From: Lolium rigidum
Lineage: Eukaryota; Streptophyta; Magnoliopsida; Poales; Poaceae
Direction: 5' to 3'
Assembly (NCBI RefSeq): GCF_022539505.1
Contig: NC_061510.1
Coordinates: 41,131,047-41,195,046 of the forward strand
DNA: 64,000 bases
Shown here: positions 1-9,720 of the stretch, piece by piece
Position numbering within the stretch: position 1 is the stretch's first letter
How the letters are laid out: each line of letters begins with the position of its first letter
Position numbers and translations under genes: made by a program
The notes under the pieces: model-generated
Databases searched by the model: none
What the model was told of the DNA's origin: nothing
The model's input: the letters and a program-made list of their open reading frames with translations, nothing else

Positions 1-716
1 TAGTCCCACTCGTCCTGTTTTAATCCCAAATTTGGACACATAACGTAATGGTCGATACAAATTTGGACACATAATGATCGATATGTGTGCATTTGTTTGT
101 TTGCGTCGGGTCACTGGGTTGCGTTTTTTCCTGACTATCTGTACGGACCAAAACGGACCTGCGGTTTGGGCCCCACAACCGATGATGCCCTTACAACACT
201 CATGCCGTCATGCGTCGCAGCTGAAAATACACCTAGACTTGCTATACTAGTAGCATACACGCGGTATGAAAGTTCCAACTATCGGAATCTATAAGTTTCC
301 GAAATATAAATTCATAAGCATGTGAAAAGAAAAGGTTTAGTGATTTGCAACAATGCCCTTTTCAGGGGACATTGATCTGCCTTGTTTTGTTCCAGGCTTG
401 GACTTTAGAGACGACGGATTGACTAGGGCCAGAGAGCACTGAAGACCAAAAATGTCACTTGTGCTGTTGCGCGGTCGTGTTCGCTGTTGATCATATGGAC
501 CTTGTTCCCACTGACTCCAACGCCGAAGAAAAAGTAATATATATTCCCGTCGTACTTTGTACGCTACCGATCAATACGATTCTATCATCTACCGGTCCAA
601 AATCATCATGACGTATGCGCGCGCGCATGGCATGCATGTTCTTCGTCCGTGTATGCACTACTGCGTGTATGGCAGCATGGGTCGGTCTAGTGTACGTGTC
701 GCGAGTATCCGCCTAA
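1..716. other. Non-coding stretch, nothing recognised
   Basis: I see no supportable gene here. Open frames are short and lack domain-like composition. The phrase 'aaatttggacacataa' occurs twice near the start (about 27-44 and 58-76), which suggests a small local duplication. The remainder is AT/GC-mixed intergenic sequence. Confidence 0.5.
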
Positions 717-870
717 GAGCATCTTCAACGGGACGAAATAAACGGACGATCACCGATCCATTCGCGCATGCCTCTGCGCTCCGTGAAGATCCAAACACGG
801 TCTAAATATGTAGTACATTTGCGTCTCTGCGAACGCTGCACGGTTACACCGCATGACAGTGTTGGTTGCA
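717..870 (+). mobile_element. Fragment of a Harbinger-like DNA element (left end)
   Basis: The sequence GAGCATCTTCAAC, preceded by TAA, opens this stretch and is followed by 'aaataaacggacgatcacc'. This resembles the left end of the two better preserved elements at 8240 and 22140, which open with GGGCATCTC and continue into cGACG/aaacggacg-type sequence. I do not find a convincing right end, so it is a truncated or decayed copy. The right boundary is approximate. Confidence 0.35.
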
Positions 871-1177
871 TCCAGGCCCACAAGTAGTGACAAAGGTAAG
901 AAAAAAATTACTCATTACTATTGATTAGTCAAAAGAATTATCTTTACAGAGATGGTTAGTCGAATTAACCGAAAACTACAACGGTCGTACCTACTCGCCG
1001 TCGGGCCTACTACGGCCGGGTTACTCACAGTCGCGCATCTTACTACTGGCCGCCTCAAAGGCTGGTGCCGTCGTCGGAGCGCGTCCGCCTGACGCCCTCC
1101 ATGCGCCGTGTACGCCGTCGATCTGACTCCTCGTCCTGCCGCCTGCGGCGTTCGAGGGCCTCGGCTAGAGACGAGAC
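871..1177. other. Non-coding stretch, nothing recognised
   Basis: The first half is AT-rich and the second half GC-rich. The GC-rich part leads into the broken minus-strand gene that follows. No gene or clear element boundary is visible. Confidence 0.4.
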
Positions 1178-1865
1178 CTAGTGGACTCTCATCACCGCCG
1201 CCATGTCGGCGTGGTAGCGGGCCGTGTCCCTAGCCGCTGCCGCCACCACTTTGTCCCTGCCGGCAATGGCGTCCTCCAGCTCGCGGTTTTCCCGGTCGAC
1301 CCGCACGTGCCCCGGTCCCCTCCGCGCGACCGAGTCCAGTTCGGAGCATAGGTACACCCGACTCACGGTGAGCTCATGGCTACGAGCTTCCGCCTCCACT
1401 GCCAGAGCCTGATGGCGATCGGTGTCCCTAAGTAGGCTCTCGAACGACGCGAGCAGAGCCCGCTGCTCGCCGTCGTATGGGATGTGGTCATCCTCGTCCT
1501 CGTCGACGATGTCGTGGATGACGGCGTCCGTGTGTGGGCCGCCGGCAACGGAGGATCCGCCGCAAGGGCGGCACTGGCCGCCGCCATCTCCGCCTGCGCC
1601 TCTGCGAGCTCCGCCTGGAGTTCCGTCATGGCCTCCGCCCGCCGCTCACGAGCGTCTGGGTGAACGCGCGCCCTGTCGCCTCTGCCTCCGCAACATCCGC
1701 CGCCGCCGCCTCCTTGTCCAGCTGCTTGTCCCAAAGGGCATCGACGGCGAGCTGCTCCTCATCGAATGCCTCCGTCGCACAGAGCTCGGCGAGGTCCGCA
1801 TCATCCGGGCAGACTTGGCAGGCAATCTGAGCAAGACGAGCCCAGGTGCGGTTGTGCTCGGCCAT
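1178..1865 (-). pseudogene. Broken gene for an alanine/glutamate-rich coiled-coil protein of unknown function
   Basis: Read on the minus strand, a protein begins MAEHNRTWARLAQIACQVC at 1865 and ends DTARYHADMAAVMRVH at 1178. The path uses all three frames: the first from 1865 to about 1640, the second in the middle (TELQAELAEAQAEMAAASAALA), and the third from about 1550 or lower to 1178 (HELTVSRVYLCSELDSVARR, then RENRELEDAIAGRDKVVAA). At least two frameshifts are therefore needed. The composition is helical and rich in Ala, Glu and Arg, suggesting coiled coil. I do not recognise a named domain. Such GC-rich unknown proteins are often carried by grass DNA transposons, but I could not find terminal repeats around this one. 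It is either a decayed gene or one damaged by sequence errors. Confidence 0.4.
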
Positions 1866-2115
1866 GGATAGATGCTACAGTTTAGGTTGAGGTGTGCCCA
1901 TCACGTCCATCGGCGTCGCCACGACATGGTCGAAACGGCGTCGCGCGCGCGAAATGCCGGGGAAACGCGTCAATCTGTTGGCCACGCGCTGGAATCACCG
2001 TCGTCGCGCAGGATCCGGTAATCGCAGGCGGTAGGCCTCGACGAGACATTAAACCGCCATTACCGACCTTGATGGTGTCAGTGGTAAAAAATGCGCCTGC
2101 ACCGCTAGGGATACC
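1866..2115. other. Spacer between broken gene and LTR stub
   Basis: This is a GC-rich stretch with several CG-dense segments. I see no gene or element boundary in it. Confidence 0.4.
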
Positions 2116-2258
2116 TGATATGTTGCAAACGTATCTATAATTTGGGATGCTCCATTCTTGTTTTACACCATTTTCTGTGTGTGTTTTTACACTTCGTTGC
2201 ACTATTATGCTTTTCCGAAACTAACCTATTGATAAGATGCCATAGTGTCAGTTACTGA
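2116..2258 (+). mobile_element. 5' stub of an Athila-like gypsy LTR, cut by a LINE
   Basis: The stretch starts TGATATGTTGCAAACGTATC and carries the order of features seen in intact LTRs of this window (for example the start at 29333): the terminal near-palindrome, 'tctataattt', then 'ttccgaaactaacctattg' and 'aagatgcca'. Only about 140 bases of the LTR start are present. LINE coding sequence follows at once, so the LTR was cut by the LINE or by a deletion. Confidence 0.6.
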
Positions 2259-4762
2259 AAGAAGAAGGAAGAATTTAATTCATGTTTTAAATGGCCATGA
2301 AGGGCCTGTTATTGAAAGCAAAGACATGTTTAAGGTAGCCACATATTACTATAAACATCTGTTTAAATTTGAAGATAGACCAGACATTAGACTCCAAGAT
2401 AATTTATTTTCTGAGGAAGAGAAATTAATTGAGGAAGAAAACATCATGGTAGGGAGTGTTTTTACTGAGGAAGAGGTTAGAGAGGCTATTTTTTGATCCT
2501 ATGCTGATGGGGCACCTGGTCGAGATGGCTTATCCTTTATGTTTTACCAGAAGTTCTAAGATCATTAAGGAAGACCTCATAGCTATGTTTAATGCATGGT
2601 TTAGGGATCATCAAGATTTATTTAGATTAAATTTTGCTATCATAACTCTTATCCCAAATGAAAACGATGCCAGATCTATGAAGAAATTCAGACCCATTAG
2701 TTTGCTTAATTTTTCTTTCAAGATCTTTACAAAGGTTTTAACAAATAACTAGCTAGGATTATTGATAGGCTCATCTCTTATATCAATCTACCTTTATCAG
2801 AGGGAGATTTATTTTAGAGTGTTTTTACTGCACATGAGGTTGTCCATGAGGTACATAGGAAAGGAGATAAAGGATTAGTGCTAAAACTTGATTATGAGAA
2901 AGCTTATGACAAGGTCAATCTAGAATTTCTCTCTGGGGACCTAGAACTTAGAGGTTTCAACCCTACTTTCATTCGTCTCATCAAACAAATTACTCAAGGG
3001 GGATCTGTGGGCATGAAATTTAATGGTGTTAAGGGAGATTTCTTCTTGACAGGAAAATGTTTGAGACAGGGTTACTTCTTGACAGGAAAAGGTTTGAGAC
3101 AGGGGGACCTGATTGCCCCTCTCTTGTTTAATTGTATTGTGGAAGTTTTCTCGAGAATGTTAGTAAAAGGAACTGAAGGAAATTTAATTAGTGGGATTTT
3201 CCCTGCTTTCCTTCCAGGAGGGGCTGTCAACTTACAATATGCTGATGATACTCTCATGTTTTTGCAAAATGTTCCCAGAGCTGCTTTGAACCTGAGATAG
3301 ATCCTCACTTGTTTTCAACAAATCTCTGATATGAGAATAAATTTCCATAAAAGTGAGCTTATCCCCATTAACATGGATGTTGCAGAGACTCAACCTTTCC
3401 TTGACATATTCAATGTGTCATGAGTAAATTGCCTGTTAAATATTTCGGGATCCCTTTGCATCATGATAGGCTTAGGAGAGAAGACATGCAACCTCTCATA
3501 GAAAGTATACTCAAAAGGATTACTGGGTGGAGAGGGAAACTTTTATCCTCTGCTGCCAAAAGAATCCTTAAGATTGTTTAGCTAGTTTCCTATTTATTTT
3601 CTTTCCTTTTTAAAATTCCCTAAATGGGCCTTGAAATTGATAGATACACAAATGGCAAACTTTATGTGGAATGATGAAGATGGTAATCACAAAATCCACC
3701 TACCTAATTGGCCTTCCATTTGCATGAAAAAAGATGTTAGAAGTTTGGGAATCCCTAATCTCCAAGATTTAAATATATGCCTTATTGAATCATGGGTGAA
3801 GAGATACATCCAGAGTGAGTGGGCACTATGGAAAAAAGTCCTATATGCTAAGTACAACACAAAAATCCAAATATATTGTCTTGCCATGATCTCCGACCTT
3901 CCACTTTTTGGAAGGGGTGATGTGGGCTTCAAAGGCAGTTAAATTTGGTTATAAATGGCATGTAGCTAAGGCAAATCGATAATTTTTTTGGAGGATATCT
4001 GGTTTGAGAATTCTCCTCTAGCTACTCAATTTTGCGATTTATATTTTGTGTCTAACCAACAAAACAAAACAATTTTTGAGTTTGGGATGGTCATGAGACT
4101 AGAGGGACTTTTAGAAGAACTTTCACTGAAGATATGATGATTCACTGGCAAGATCTTTTGAAAGTGGCTAGATCCATTTCCTTCTCCAATGAAGAGTACC
4201 AAATAATTTGGCAATACAACTCTTCTGGGATTTATTCTTCCAGCTTTTTGTATGCTATCATCATTTTAGAGAGATTACCCCTGTATACCTGCCTGCTATT
4301 TGAAAGCTTAAAATTCTACCTATGGTTCAGGTTTTCCTCTGGCTATTCTACCAGAACAATATTATGACTAGAGATAACCTTAGAGCTAGAGGCATTCCAA
4401 AACCTATGGAGTGTGAGATGTGTAGTGAATTTGAGACTGTACAATATCTCATGTTTGAGTGTATTGTATCTAGAGCTCTTTGGAATCTGGTAGAAGTGGT
4501 TTTTGGCATGCATGTTTCTAATTTTGAATCCATTGCCTCTAAGTGGCTTTGTAACAAGAAATTCATACATTTCAATGTAGTATCATCTGCTATTCTTTGG
4601 GGCTTGTGGTTGAACAGAAATAATCTTGTGTTTAACAAGATTACTTGGATTAATTTGAAACCGGTTTGGTGCCTGGTTTACTTCCTCCTTCGGATTTTGA
4701 AGAAATGTTTCAAGGAGCTAGAAAATAGAAAAAAAATGTTCAATTCGTGGACCTGCTGCTAG
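2245..4762 (+). pseudogene. Decayed LINE ORF2 (reverse transcriptase and zf-RVT parts)
   Basis: Several plus-strand frames together read as the C-terminal two thirds of a plant L1-type ORF2. Reverse transcriptase landmarks are visible in order: 'ITLIPNENDARSMKKFRPIS' near 2640-2700, 'LDYEKAYDKVN' near 2884, 'GLRQGD' near 3090, and the catalytic YADD in 'LQYADDTLMF' near 3237. Further on come 'ANFMWNDEDGN' (3655) and a zf-RVT-like block with 'CEMCSEFETVQYLMFECIVSRALW' (about 4410-4480). The endonuclease domain is missing, so the copy is 5'-truncated. In-frame stops and frameshifts between the blocks make it non-functional. It is far more decayed than the two LINE copies at 15.9 and 51.3 kb and is from a different family: its residues match theirs only at the motifs. 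Confidence 0.85.
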
Positions 4763-5254
4763 CCAATATGAAAGCTCCTCTCTGCCTCCCTATAGGGTGA
4801 AATGCCCATCCTTCAACTGGATCTCCTCCTAGAACTCGAGCTGTGAAGGAAGAACGATCCTGACGTATCTCATGGACAATCTCGGCGATTCTTACAACAT
4901 CCTTGTGGTGATTTGATTCGGAAGGCGCAAAGACAAAATGATCATTTCTGAGGAGTCGTCTGTGAGGGAGGAACCCAAAAAAAGCTGAGGATGTCTTGGT
5001 TTTCATGTGTTTGGCTCCTTGTTCTGTATCGTAAAAACTTGTCTCGTTCAGTTTCTGTAAACTTTAATATTGTTTATGTTTTTGAGTTGCTGGTATTTTA
5101 GGAACAGTTGGAATGGCAGGTGTTTCCCGAGCGGATCCTTGAACAGGGTCTTTCGTGTTTTATGTACTTTTTTTTTAGCAAACTGAGAAACTCTGTATGG
5201 CTTCTTTTCTATGAAATGAAGCTGGGCAGTGATCCATGTTGATTAAACAAAAAA
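2259..5254 (+). mobile_element. 5'-truncated LINE remnant with short poly(A)
   Basis: This is the extent of the LINE that contains the broken ORF2. After the last coding block the 3' untranslated part includes 'atgaaatgaagctgggcagtg' near 5212 and ends in a short A-rich tail at 5245-5254, typical of plant LINE 3' ends. The left end abuts the LTR stub at 2116-2258. No target duplication could be recognised, probably because of age. Confidence 0.7.
3043..3108 (+). repeat. 33-bp in-frame tandem duplication inside the LINE RT
   Basis: Two adjacent copies of a 33-bp unit (3043-3075 and 3076-3108) encode FLTGKCLRQGY and FLTGKGLRQGD. The duplicated part is the segment leading into the conserved LRQGD motif of the RT palm. 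Because it is in frame it would add 11 residues next to the active site. Confidence 0.85.
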
Positions 5255-5324
5255 TTCTTGTGTCGTGTGTACGTCCGGTCGGTCATGTGAGACAAGCATG
5301 GAAGTAAACGGGGGAGTCAGAGCG

Positions 5325-5334
5325 CCACTGTTTG
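5325..5334. repeat. Target site duplication, left copy
   Basis: CCACTGTTTG here is repeated exactly at 5711-5720, directly on the outer sides of the terminal inverted repeats of the MITE. If one C is assigned to the element the duplication is 9 bp, the usual size for Mutator-like elements. Confidence 0.85.
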
Positions 5335-5710
5335 TGGCTTTACACAGAAATAACCCTTTTGGATAAAAATAGCACAAAATGACCCTCCAGCCAAACTATT
5401 TCACGTTTCTAACCCTTTTGTGTGGCTCCCTTCGCAAGGGCGCCACACCCTTCTATGTGGCTCCCTTCGCAAGGGCGCCACACCCTTCTGTGTGGCTCCC
5501 TTCGCAAGGGCGCCACACATTCTCGTCATACGTGGCGGCTCGAGCTTATCTCGCCGACAATGTGTGGCGCCGCTCCCACGGGCGCCACATAGACAGTGTG
5601 GCGCCCTTGTGAAGGGCGCCACAGAAAAGGGTTAGAGGCGTGAAATAGTTTGCCCGGAAGGTCATTTTGTGCGTTTTTTTCAACAAAGGGTTATTTTTGT
5701 GTAAATCGCC
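5335..5710. mobile_element. MULE-like MITE, 376 bp, with long terminal inverted repeats
   Basis: The left arm (5335 to about 5424) and the reverse complement of the right arm (about 5619-5710) align over some 85-90 bases. Both contain in order 'tttacac', 'aataaccctt', 'gcacaaaatgacc', 'aaactatttcacg' and 'tctaaccctttt'. The element is flanked by a perfect 10-bp direct repeat. It has no coding capacity. The centre is filled with a 35-bp tandem repeat whose units are themselves interrupted palindromes. The 9-10 bp duplication points to mobilisation by a Mutator-like transposase, which is not encoded here. Confidence 0.85.
5421..5519 (+). repeat. 35-bp tandem repeat of interrupted palindromes
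   Basis: Units start at 5421, 5456 and 5491, the third being slightly short. Each unit contains GTGGCTCCC, TTCGC, then GGGCGCCAC, so it can fold on itself. Two further related palindromes follow at about 5561-5588 and 5597-5622 (GTGTGGCGCC ... GGGCGCCACA) within the same MITE. The array lies between the terminal inverted repeats. Confidence 0.85.
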
Positions 5711-5720
5711 CCACTGTTTG
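5711..5720. repeat. Target site duplication, right copy
   Basis: CCACTGTTTG is identical to 5325-5334 and marks the insertion site of the MITE. Confidence 0.85.
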
Positions 5721-6283
5721 CTGCCAGCTGCGTCAGGAAGCAAAAGGATGCACCGCCATGAGCTCCACTGCGCGACCCACGAGCCCACCGTGGACCGGTC
5801 AAATATTAAGTTCAAGTGAGGTGGGCTCCCACCGTTCATCGTCTCCTTTCTTGCGGTAGGCTCCTCAACCATGACCGGTTTGATGCATGGTACGTGCCAC
5901 TTTATCACTGGCTCTTCCCTCCCTTTGGTGATAGTTCTTTTTTTAAACAACCTGCTAGAACTTTATTGATCATTTAAAATGTTTACAGGGAACCGGGCCG
6001 AGCGTGCGGTCGCAGGGACCTACCACGCATTCTCTGCGCCCTGGACCCACACCGACACGTACGTGGGTCGGGGCCATTTTCGGTCACTTGAGCATAGGAT
6101 GGGGCGCACCCAATTAACGGCGACCCTTGTTAAAAAAAAATTTTAACGGCGACCCACCAGGCGACAAAGCACGAGACTCTACGCCGCGTACGCCCCTCCC
6201 CTGCAAAGTGCAAACCAGCTCGCGCACGTACCAGGGCTCCACCCCGCCCCTCTCAGATTCAGACGGTCAGACCCTGCAGCCCA

Positions 6284-6305
6284 TGCACGTACGTACGTAC
6301 GTGCA
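6284..6305. repeat. Perfect 22-bp palindrome built on ACGT
   Basis: The 22 bases read the same on both strands: TGC, four ACGT steps, then GCA at the far end. ACGT cores are bound by plant bZIP factors, but nothing shows that this site is functional, and it lies in a region without a recognisable gene. Confidence 0.7.
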
Positions 6306-7141
6306 CGTCTCCTTCGTCTTCCTACACTCCTCCTGCCTCTCGCACATGGTGTAGGCCGTACGTTGCAGACCGAACGATCGTTGCTAACTTGGAGACAAAG
6401 CATTGCACGGCACGATTGTTCTTTGCAAAGACGTGGTACTACTACTACTACCGATCCTGCCGGCGAAAATACTGTGTTGGAACCTCGGTTCAACAGAACC
6501 CGAGTTACAAACTTACAATCGCATCCTAAAATCCATATTTTCGGACCTGTAAAATTTTAAATAAAGTTTTATTACATGTAGACGATGCACATATGTACGT
6601 GTCTGTCAATTTTTATACCCCAATTCGAAATTATGTAGCTTAGCTAAAAATCACAAGTTTCAGACGAATAGTGTATAAAAGAAACTCTCCCTTCCGGAAT
6701 TTCTGTAACTTAATGTCCGAGTAGCAATGTAACTTAGTATCAGAGTAAGTTTAATCGGGTTCCGCTGAACCCAAGTCCCAAGAAATCACTTTAGCATGGC
6801 GGTGGCCACAGACGCTAATCCGCAATTTCGAACGTTGCGGTCATCCGCAATTAAGATGTGTGGCCTCATTTTTGTCCATTTTGACCTATGCGAGCGAGCG
6901 GACACGGGACCAATGCATCACCCCACTATAGCCTCGCCACGTCAGCTTTTACCCCACTCTTATCCCGCTCTCACCCCACTCTCACCCCACGGTGCCAGTG
7001 CACGGGCTATAGTGTCAGCTCTCACTTCTCTCTCCTCCCTACCGTCTCCCTACCGCCTCCCTACCGCCTCCCTACCACCCCCACTAGCACCGCTATCACC
7101 TCCCTCTCGCCCCGCTCTCGCCTCCAACGCGGGCTATAGGC

Positions 7142-7185
7142 GGGCGGTACCGCCCCCTACCGCCGGGCGGTGGATCCACCGCCCG
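7142..7185. repeat. Two adjacent perfect GC-rich palindromes
   Basis: GGGCGGTACCGCCC (7142-7155) is a perfect 14-bp palindrome. Eight bases further on, 7164-7185 is a perfect 22-bp palindrome centred on GGATCC with GGCGGT arms. Both share the GGGCGGT half-site, so larger foldbacks are also possible. Confidence 0.75.
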
Positions 7186-7770
7186 CCGCTAGCGTCTCGC
7201 CCGCCTCTCGTCTCCCTCTCGCCCCGACGCGGGCAGTACCACCCCGCCTGCAGCCCGCGTTGGCACCAGCCTAAGGACGGAACGTTGGAGTTGGAGATGC
7301 CCCAACACCTAGGTCTTGGTTGTGTCACACTGTGCGAAACCTATTTCGAGGCAACGGAAACGGCCGGCTGGCGAAGCATCAACTCCGTGCCGCAACGATA
7401 CGGCGTTTGTAACACAAACACCAACAGTGTACGTGCACGGTGGTTCGACGACACGACATGACACCACGTACGTTTAAATTTGCCCGCCCGGCACCGACGA
7501 TCGACCGATCGATCCACGCGCACAAGTACGTGCCGGTACATCTATGCTGTACACGGCCCGGACCTGTTCAGTCATAAGCAGTGCGCACGCGTGCAAGTGC
7601 GTGCACCGAATTTGCCTAGACACACGCCACTCCGTCCAGCGAACTCTCTCCACCGACCGATCTCGATTTCTATCGCAGGACGATCGATCGATCGATGATA
7701 GCTACAGTGCATATGGTTATCCTGGTCGAACAGTGTTTGGAGTCTCCAATGGCGCATGACACGTGCGCAG

Positions 7771-7787
7771 CCAGCAGATAGCTATAT
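7771..7787. repeat. SINE target site duplication, left copy
   Basis: CCAGCAGATAGCTATAT is repeated exactly at 8086-8102, directly on both sides of the SINE. Confidence 0.9.
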
Positions 7788-8085
7788 TTTATTTTTTGAG
7801 AAACACAGTACAAATGCAGACGCTCATATACACGCGCATATACTCACCTCTATGAATGCACACACGCACACCCTACCCCTATGAGCACCTCCAGAAGACT
7901 GAGCCGGCGGATTAGATCTTGAAATTGACGAAGTCACCACAGGCGCCTCGCTGTCGACGGGAACGTCGCCTCCCACTGAATGAATATTCCGCCTTTATGA
8001 GACACGCAGATGCCAAGCGCTGGGTTTGAACTCACATGGTGCGGATACAACCACCCTCCTAACCACCCAACCTCAGGTTGGTTCT
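7788..8085 (-). mobile_element. Au-type SINE, minus orientation, about 298 bp
   Basis: Read on the minus strand, the element begins GAACCAACCTGAGGTTGG, contains a box-A-like 'TGGTTAGGAGGG' and a box-B-like 'GAGTTCAAACCC', then the Au-type body ('TGGGAGGCGACGTTCCCGTC', 'AGGCGCCTGTGGTGACTTCG', 'GGTGCTCATAGGGGTAGGG'), and ends in an A-rich tail (plus-strand T-rich at 7788-7797). The order and wording match my memory of the Au SINE of Triticeae. The 17-bp perfect duplication on both sides confirms retrotransposition and exact borders. Boxes A and B would give an internal RNA polymerase III promoter. It depends on LINE proteins in trans. Confidence 0.88.
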
Positions 8086-8102
8086 CCAGCAGATAGCTAT
8101 AT
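8086..8102. repeat. SINE target site duplication, right copy
   Basis: CCAGCAGATAGCTATAT is identical to 7771-7787. Confidence 0.9.
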
Positions 8103-8677
8103 ATGTTCAATCGGTAAATGCATATCTGATGCCTTGCCTAATCCATCTAGAGTGCGACCACCAGGACGTGACACACCAGATACGGGTTTCCTCCCTGCCA
8201 TTTGGACCACATACACTATACACCTACAAAGATGCGTGAGGGCATCTCCAACCGCGCGACGTAAACGGACGCTCAGCGACCGTTTGCGTCCGCCGTGATC
8301 GGAAATGCGTCTGGGGCCTGTTCCAGTGGGGCGACGCAAAGTGGCCGGGCCGTTCGCGGAGATGCAAACCTGGCCCAAATATGCGCCAGGTTTGCGTCTC
8401 GGCGGACGCGCAAAGTGTCCGCTCGCTTCCCCACCGGGCCGCCTGGCAGCGAGTCTGCATCGAGGGCATCGATTCAGGCGATCAGCGCTTCCGCGTCTGC
8501 GCCGCAGCCTTCGCCATCAATGGCGCGGCTGCCTGTTCGCGCGCGCACCGGCGGGCGGCGGCCGGGCCGCGGCGCCTTCAGTGGCATCGTATCCCGCGCG
8601 CGCCCGCCCATAAAAGTCCACCGGCCGCGTCGCTCCTTCGCCCACACCTCCGCAACCACCACCACCCCCACAGCGCC

Positions 8678-9720
8678 ATGGGGAAGAAGAATGACTTCGA
8701 GGCCTCCGGCAGTGGCAGCAAGAAGATCCCGCTCCGCGTCTCGGTGGGGAGGCTCATGCACGGCAAATGGATGCCGTGCGACGACGCCTGGTCCGGCGTG
8801 CAGCTGCTCGGCGGCCGGCGGCTCGCGCCGCCGCCGGTGCCTATCCCTCCGAGCACTCGCGCGCGAGCTCTGATCGGACCGCGGAGATCCGGCGCAGAGG
8901 CGGTATCCGCCGGCGGACCTCCGCGACGATCCGGCGTACGCCATCGACTCGGAGCTTTGGCGTACGTACCTGTCCACGGAGACGGACAGGAGACGAAGGG
9001 CAGGCTTCATGGGCGACAGGATTACCCCTTCGGCCCTGCACCGCCGGCTCGTCGTCAGCAGGCGCCGACGCGTCGTCAGCAGGCGCCGACGCGTCGTCAG
9101 CAGGCGCGGACGCGACGTCAGCAGACGCAGCACAACGACGCCGCCGACGACGATGAAGCCTACGCCGTGTACGACGACGACGACTACGTCGAGGCGCTCG
9201 CGTACCATAGCGAGGAGGTGAAGGACGACAGCGACGACTACGTCGCTGTCGTCTTCCACGAATGGCAGCAGGCCTTGGCGGAGGGCCGGAACTTCGACTT
9301 CCCGGACAACATGACGGACGACGAGATGGCGAAGGTCGCCGTCCTCGTCTCCGAGCACGACGCGCCCGTGCAGCCGCCGCCGCCCGCTACGCCACCGCCG
9401 TCATGCCGCCGGGTCCGTCGGCGGATGAAGCACTTCGACAGGCGCTCCGGAGTCGGCGGCGCCTCCGCCACCGCCGCCACGGCCGCAGGCCCGGGCGCCT
9501 CAACCGCCGCCACAGCCGCGGGCATCGGGCGCCTCCACCGCCGCCACGGCCGCAGATCTGGGCCCCTCCACCGCCGCCACGGCCCGCAGCCTCCTCAACC
9601 TTGAGCACCGGCGGCGGCGCGCCCGGCGTACGCTCCCCGGATGCCAACTCGACCTTGGGTCGTACCGGTGCTCATCGTGCTCGACGGCGACGAGGAGCAG
9701 CACAGCGGCGAGAAGCAGTA
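8678..9720 (+). pseudogene. Broken unknown gene carried by the Harbinger-like element
   Basis: The ATG at 8678 starts MGKKNDFEASGSGSKKIPL, followed by 'HGKWMPCDDAWSGVQLLGG' and 'PPPVPIPPS'. The reading then has to change frame to continue as 'DLRDDPAYAIDSELWRTYL' from 8916, and change again for the acidic part 'YAVYDDDDYVEALAYHSEE' and the C-terminal 'FHEWQQALAEGRNFDFPDN'. Two frameshifts are therefore needed. A heptapeptide repeat (RRQQAPT) lies between. The minus-strand copy in the second element (22430-23075) has the same N-terminal pattern (KTKNYHEASGS, then PPDLRKDPAY) and an acidic tail, so this is a transposon-carried gene family rather than a host gene. The function is unknown to me. 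The long antisense frame here is a by-product of high GC. Confidence 0.55.
9050..9128 (+). repeat. 21-bp tandem repeat encoding RRQQAPT
   Basis: Units start at 9050, 9071 and 9092, with a diverged partial unit to 9128. In the frame of the carried gene each unit encodes RRQQAPT or RRQQART. The repeat is in multiples of three and so keeps the frame. Confidence 0.8.

Larger units (their letters stand above)
5721..7770. other. Intergenic stretch with palindromes and pyrimidine-rich repeats
   Basis: I find no supportable gene. The stretch includes a 22-bp ACGT palindrome (6284-6305), a CT-rich low-complexity part at about 6950-7110 with repeats of ctcacccca and ctccctaccgc, two adjacent perfect GC palindromes (7142-7155 and 7164-7185), and GATCGATC-type runs at about 7500-7515 and 7681-7697. 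'gttggagatgcccc' near 7286 resembles the right end of the Harbinger-like elements, but no left end is seen. The long plus-strand frame through 6796-7461 is a by-product of the low-complexity sequence. Confidence 0.5.

Noticed and set aside
871..910. CACTA element end (cccacaagtagtgac)
   Set aside because: There is no matching CACTA terminus, no subterminal repeats and no 3-bp duplication.
5421..5622. CRISPR-like regular repeats
   Set aside because: The units are contiguous 35-bp tandem copies without unique spacers, inside a MITE, in a plant genome.
7240..7300. Right end of another Harbinger-like element (gttggagatgcccc)
   Set aside because: No left end with matching inverted repeat or 3-bp duplication was found upstream.
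6796..7461. 221-codon plus-strand frame
   Set aside because: Most of it translates a CT-rich tandem tract and GC palindromes. No conserved domain is apparent.
8474..9358. Long minus-strand open frame (294 codons) in the Harbinger-like element
   Set aside because: It is antisense to the carried gene, in GC-rich sequence. Its Val/Arg/Leu-rich repeats mirror the codons of the plus-strand acidic and RRQQAPT parts.
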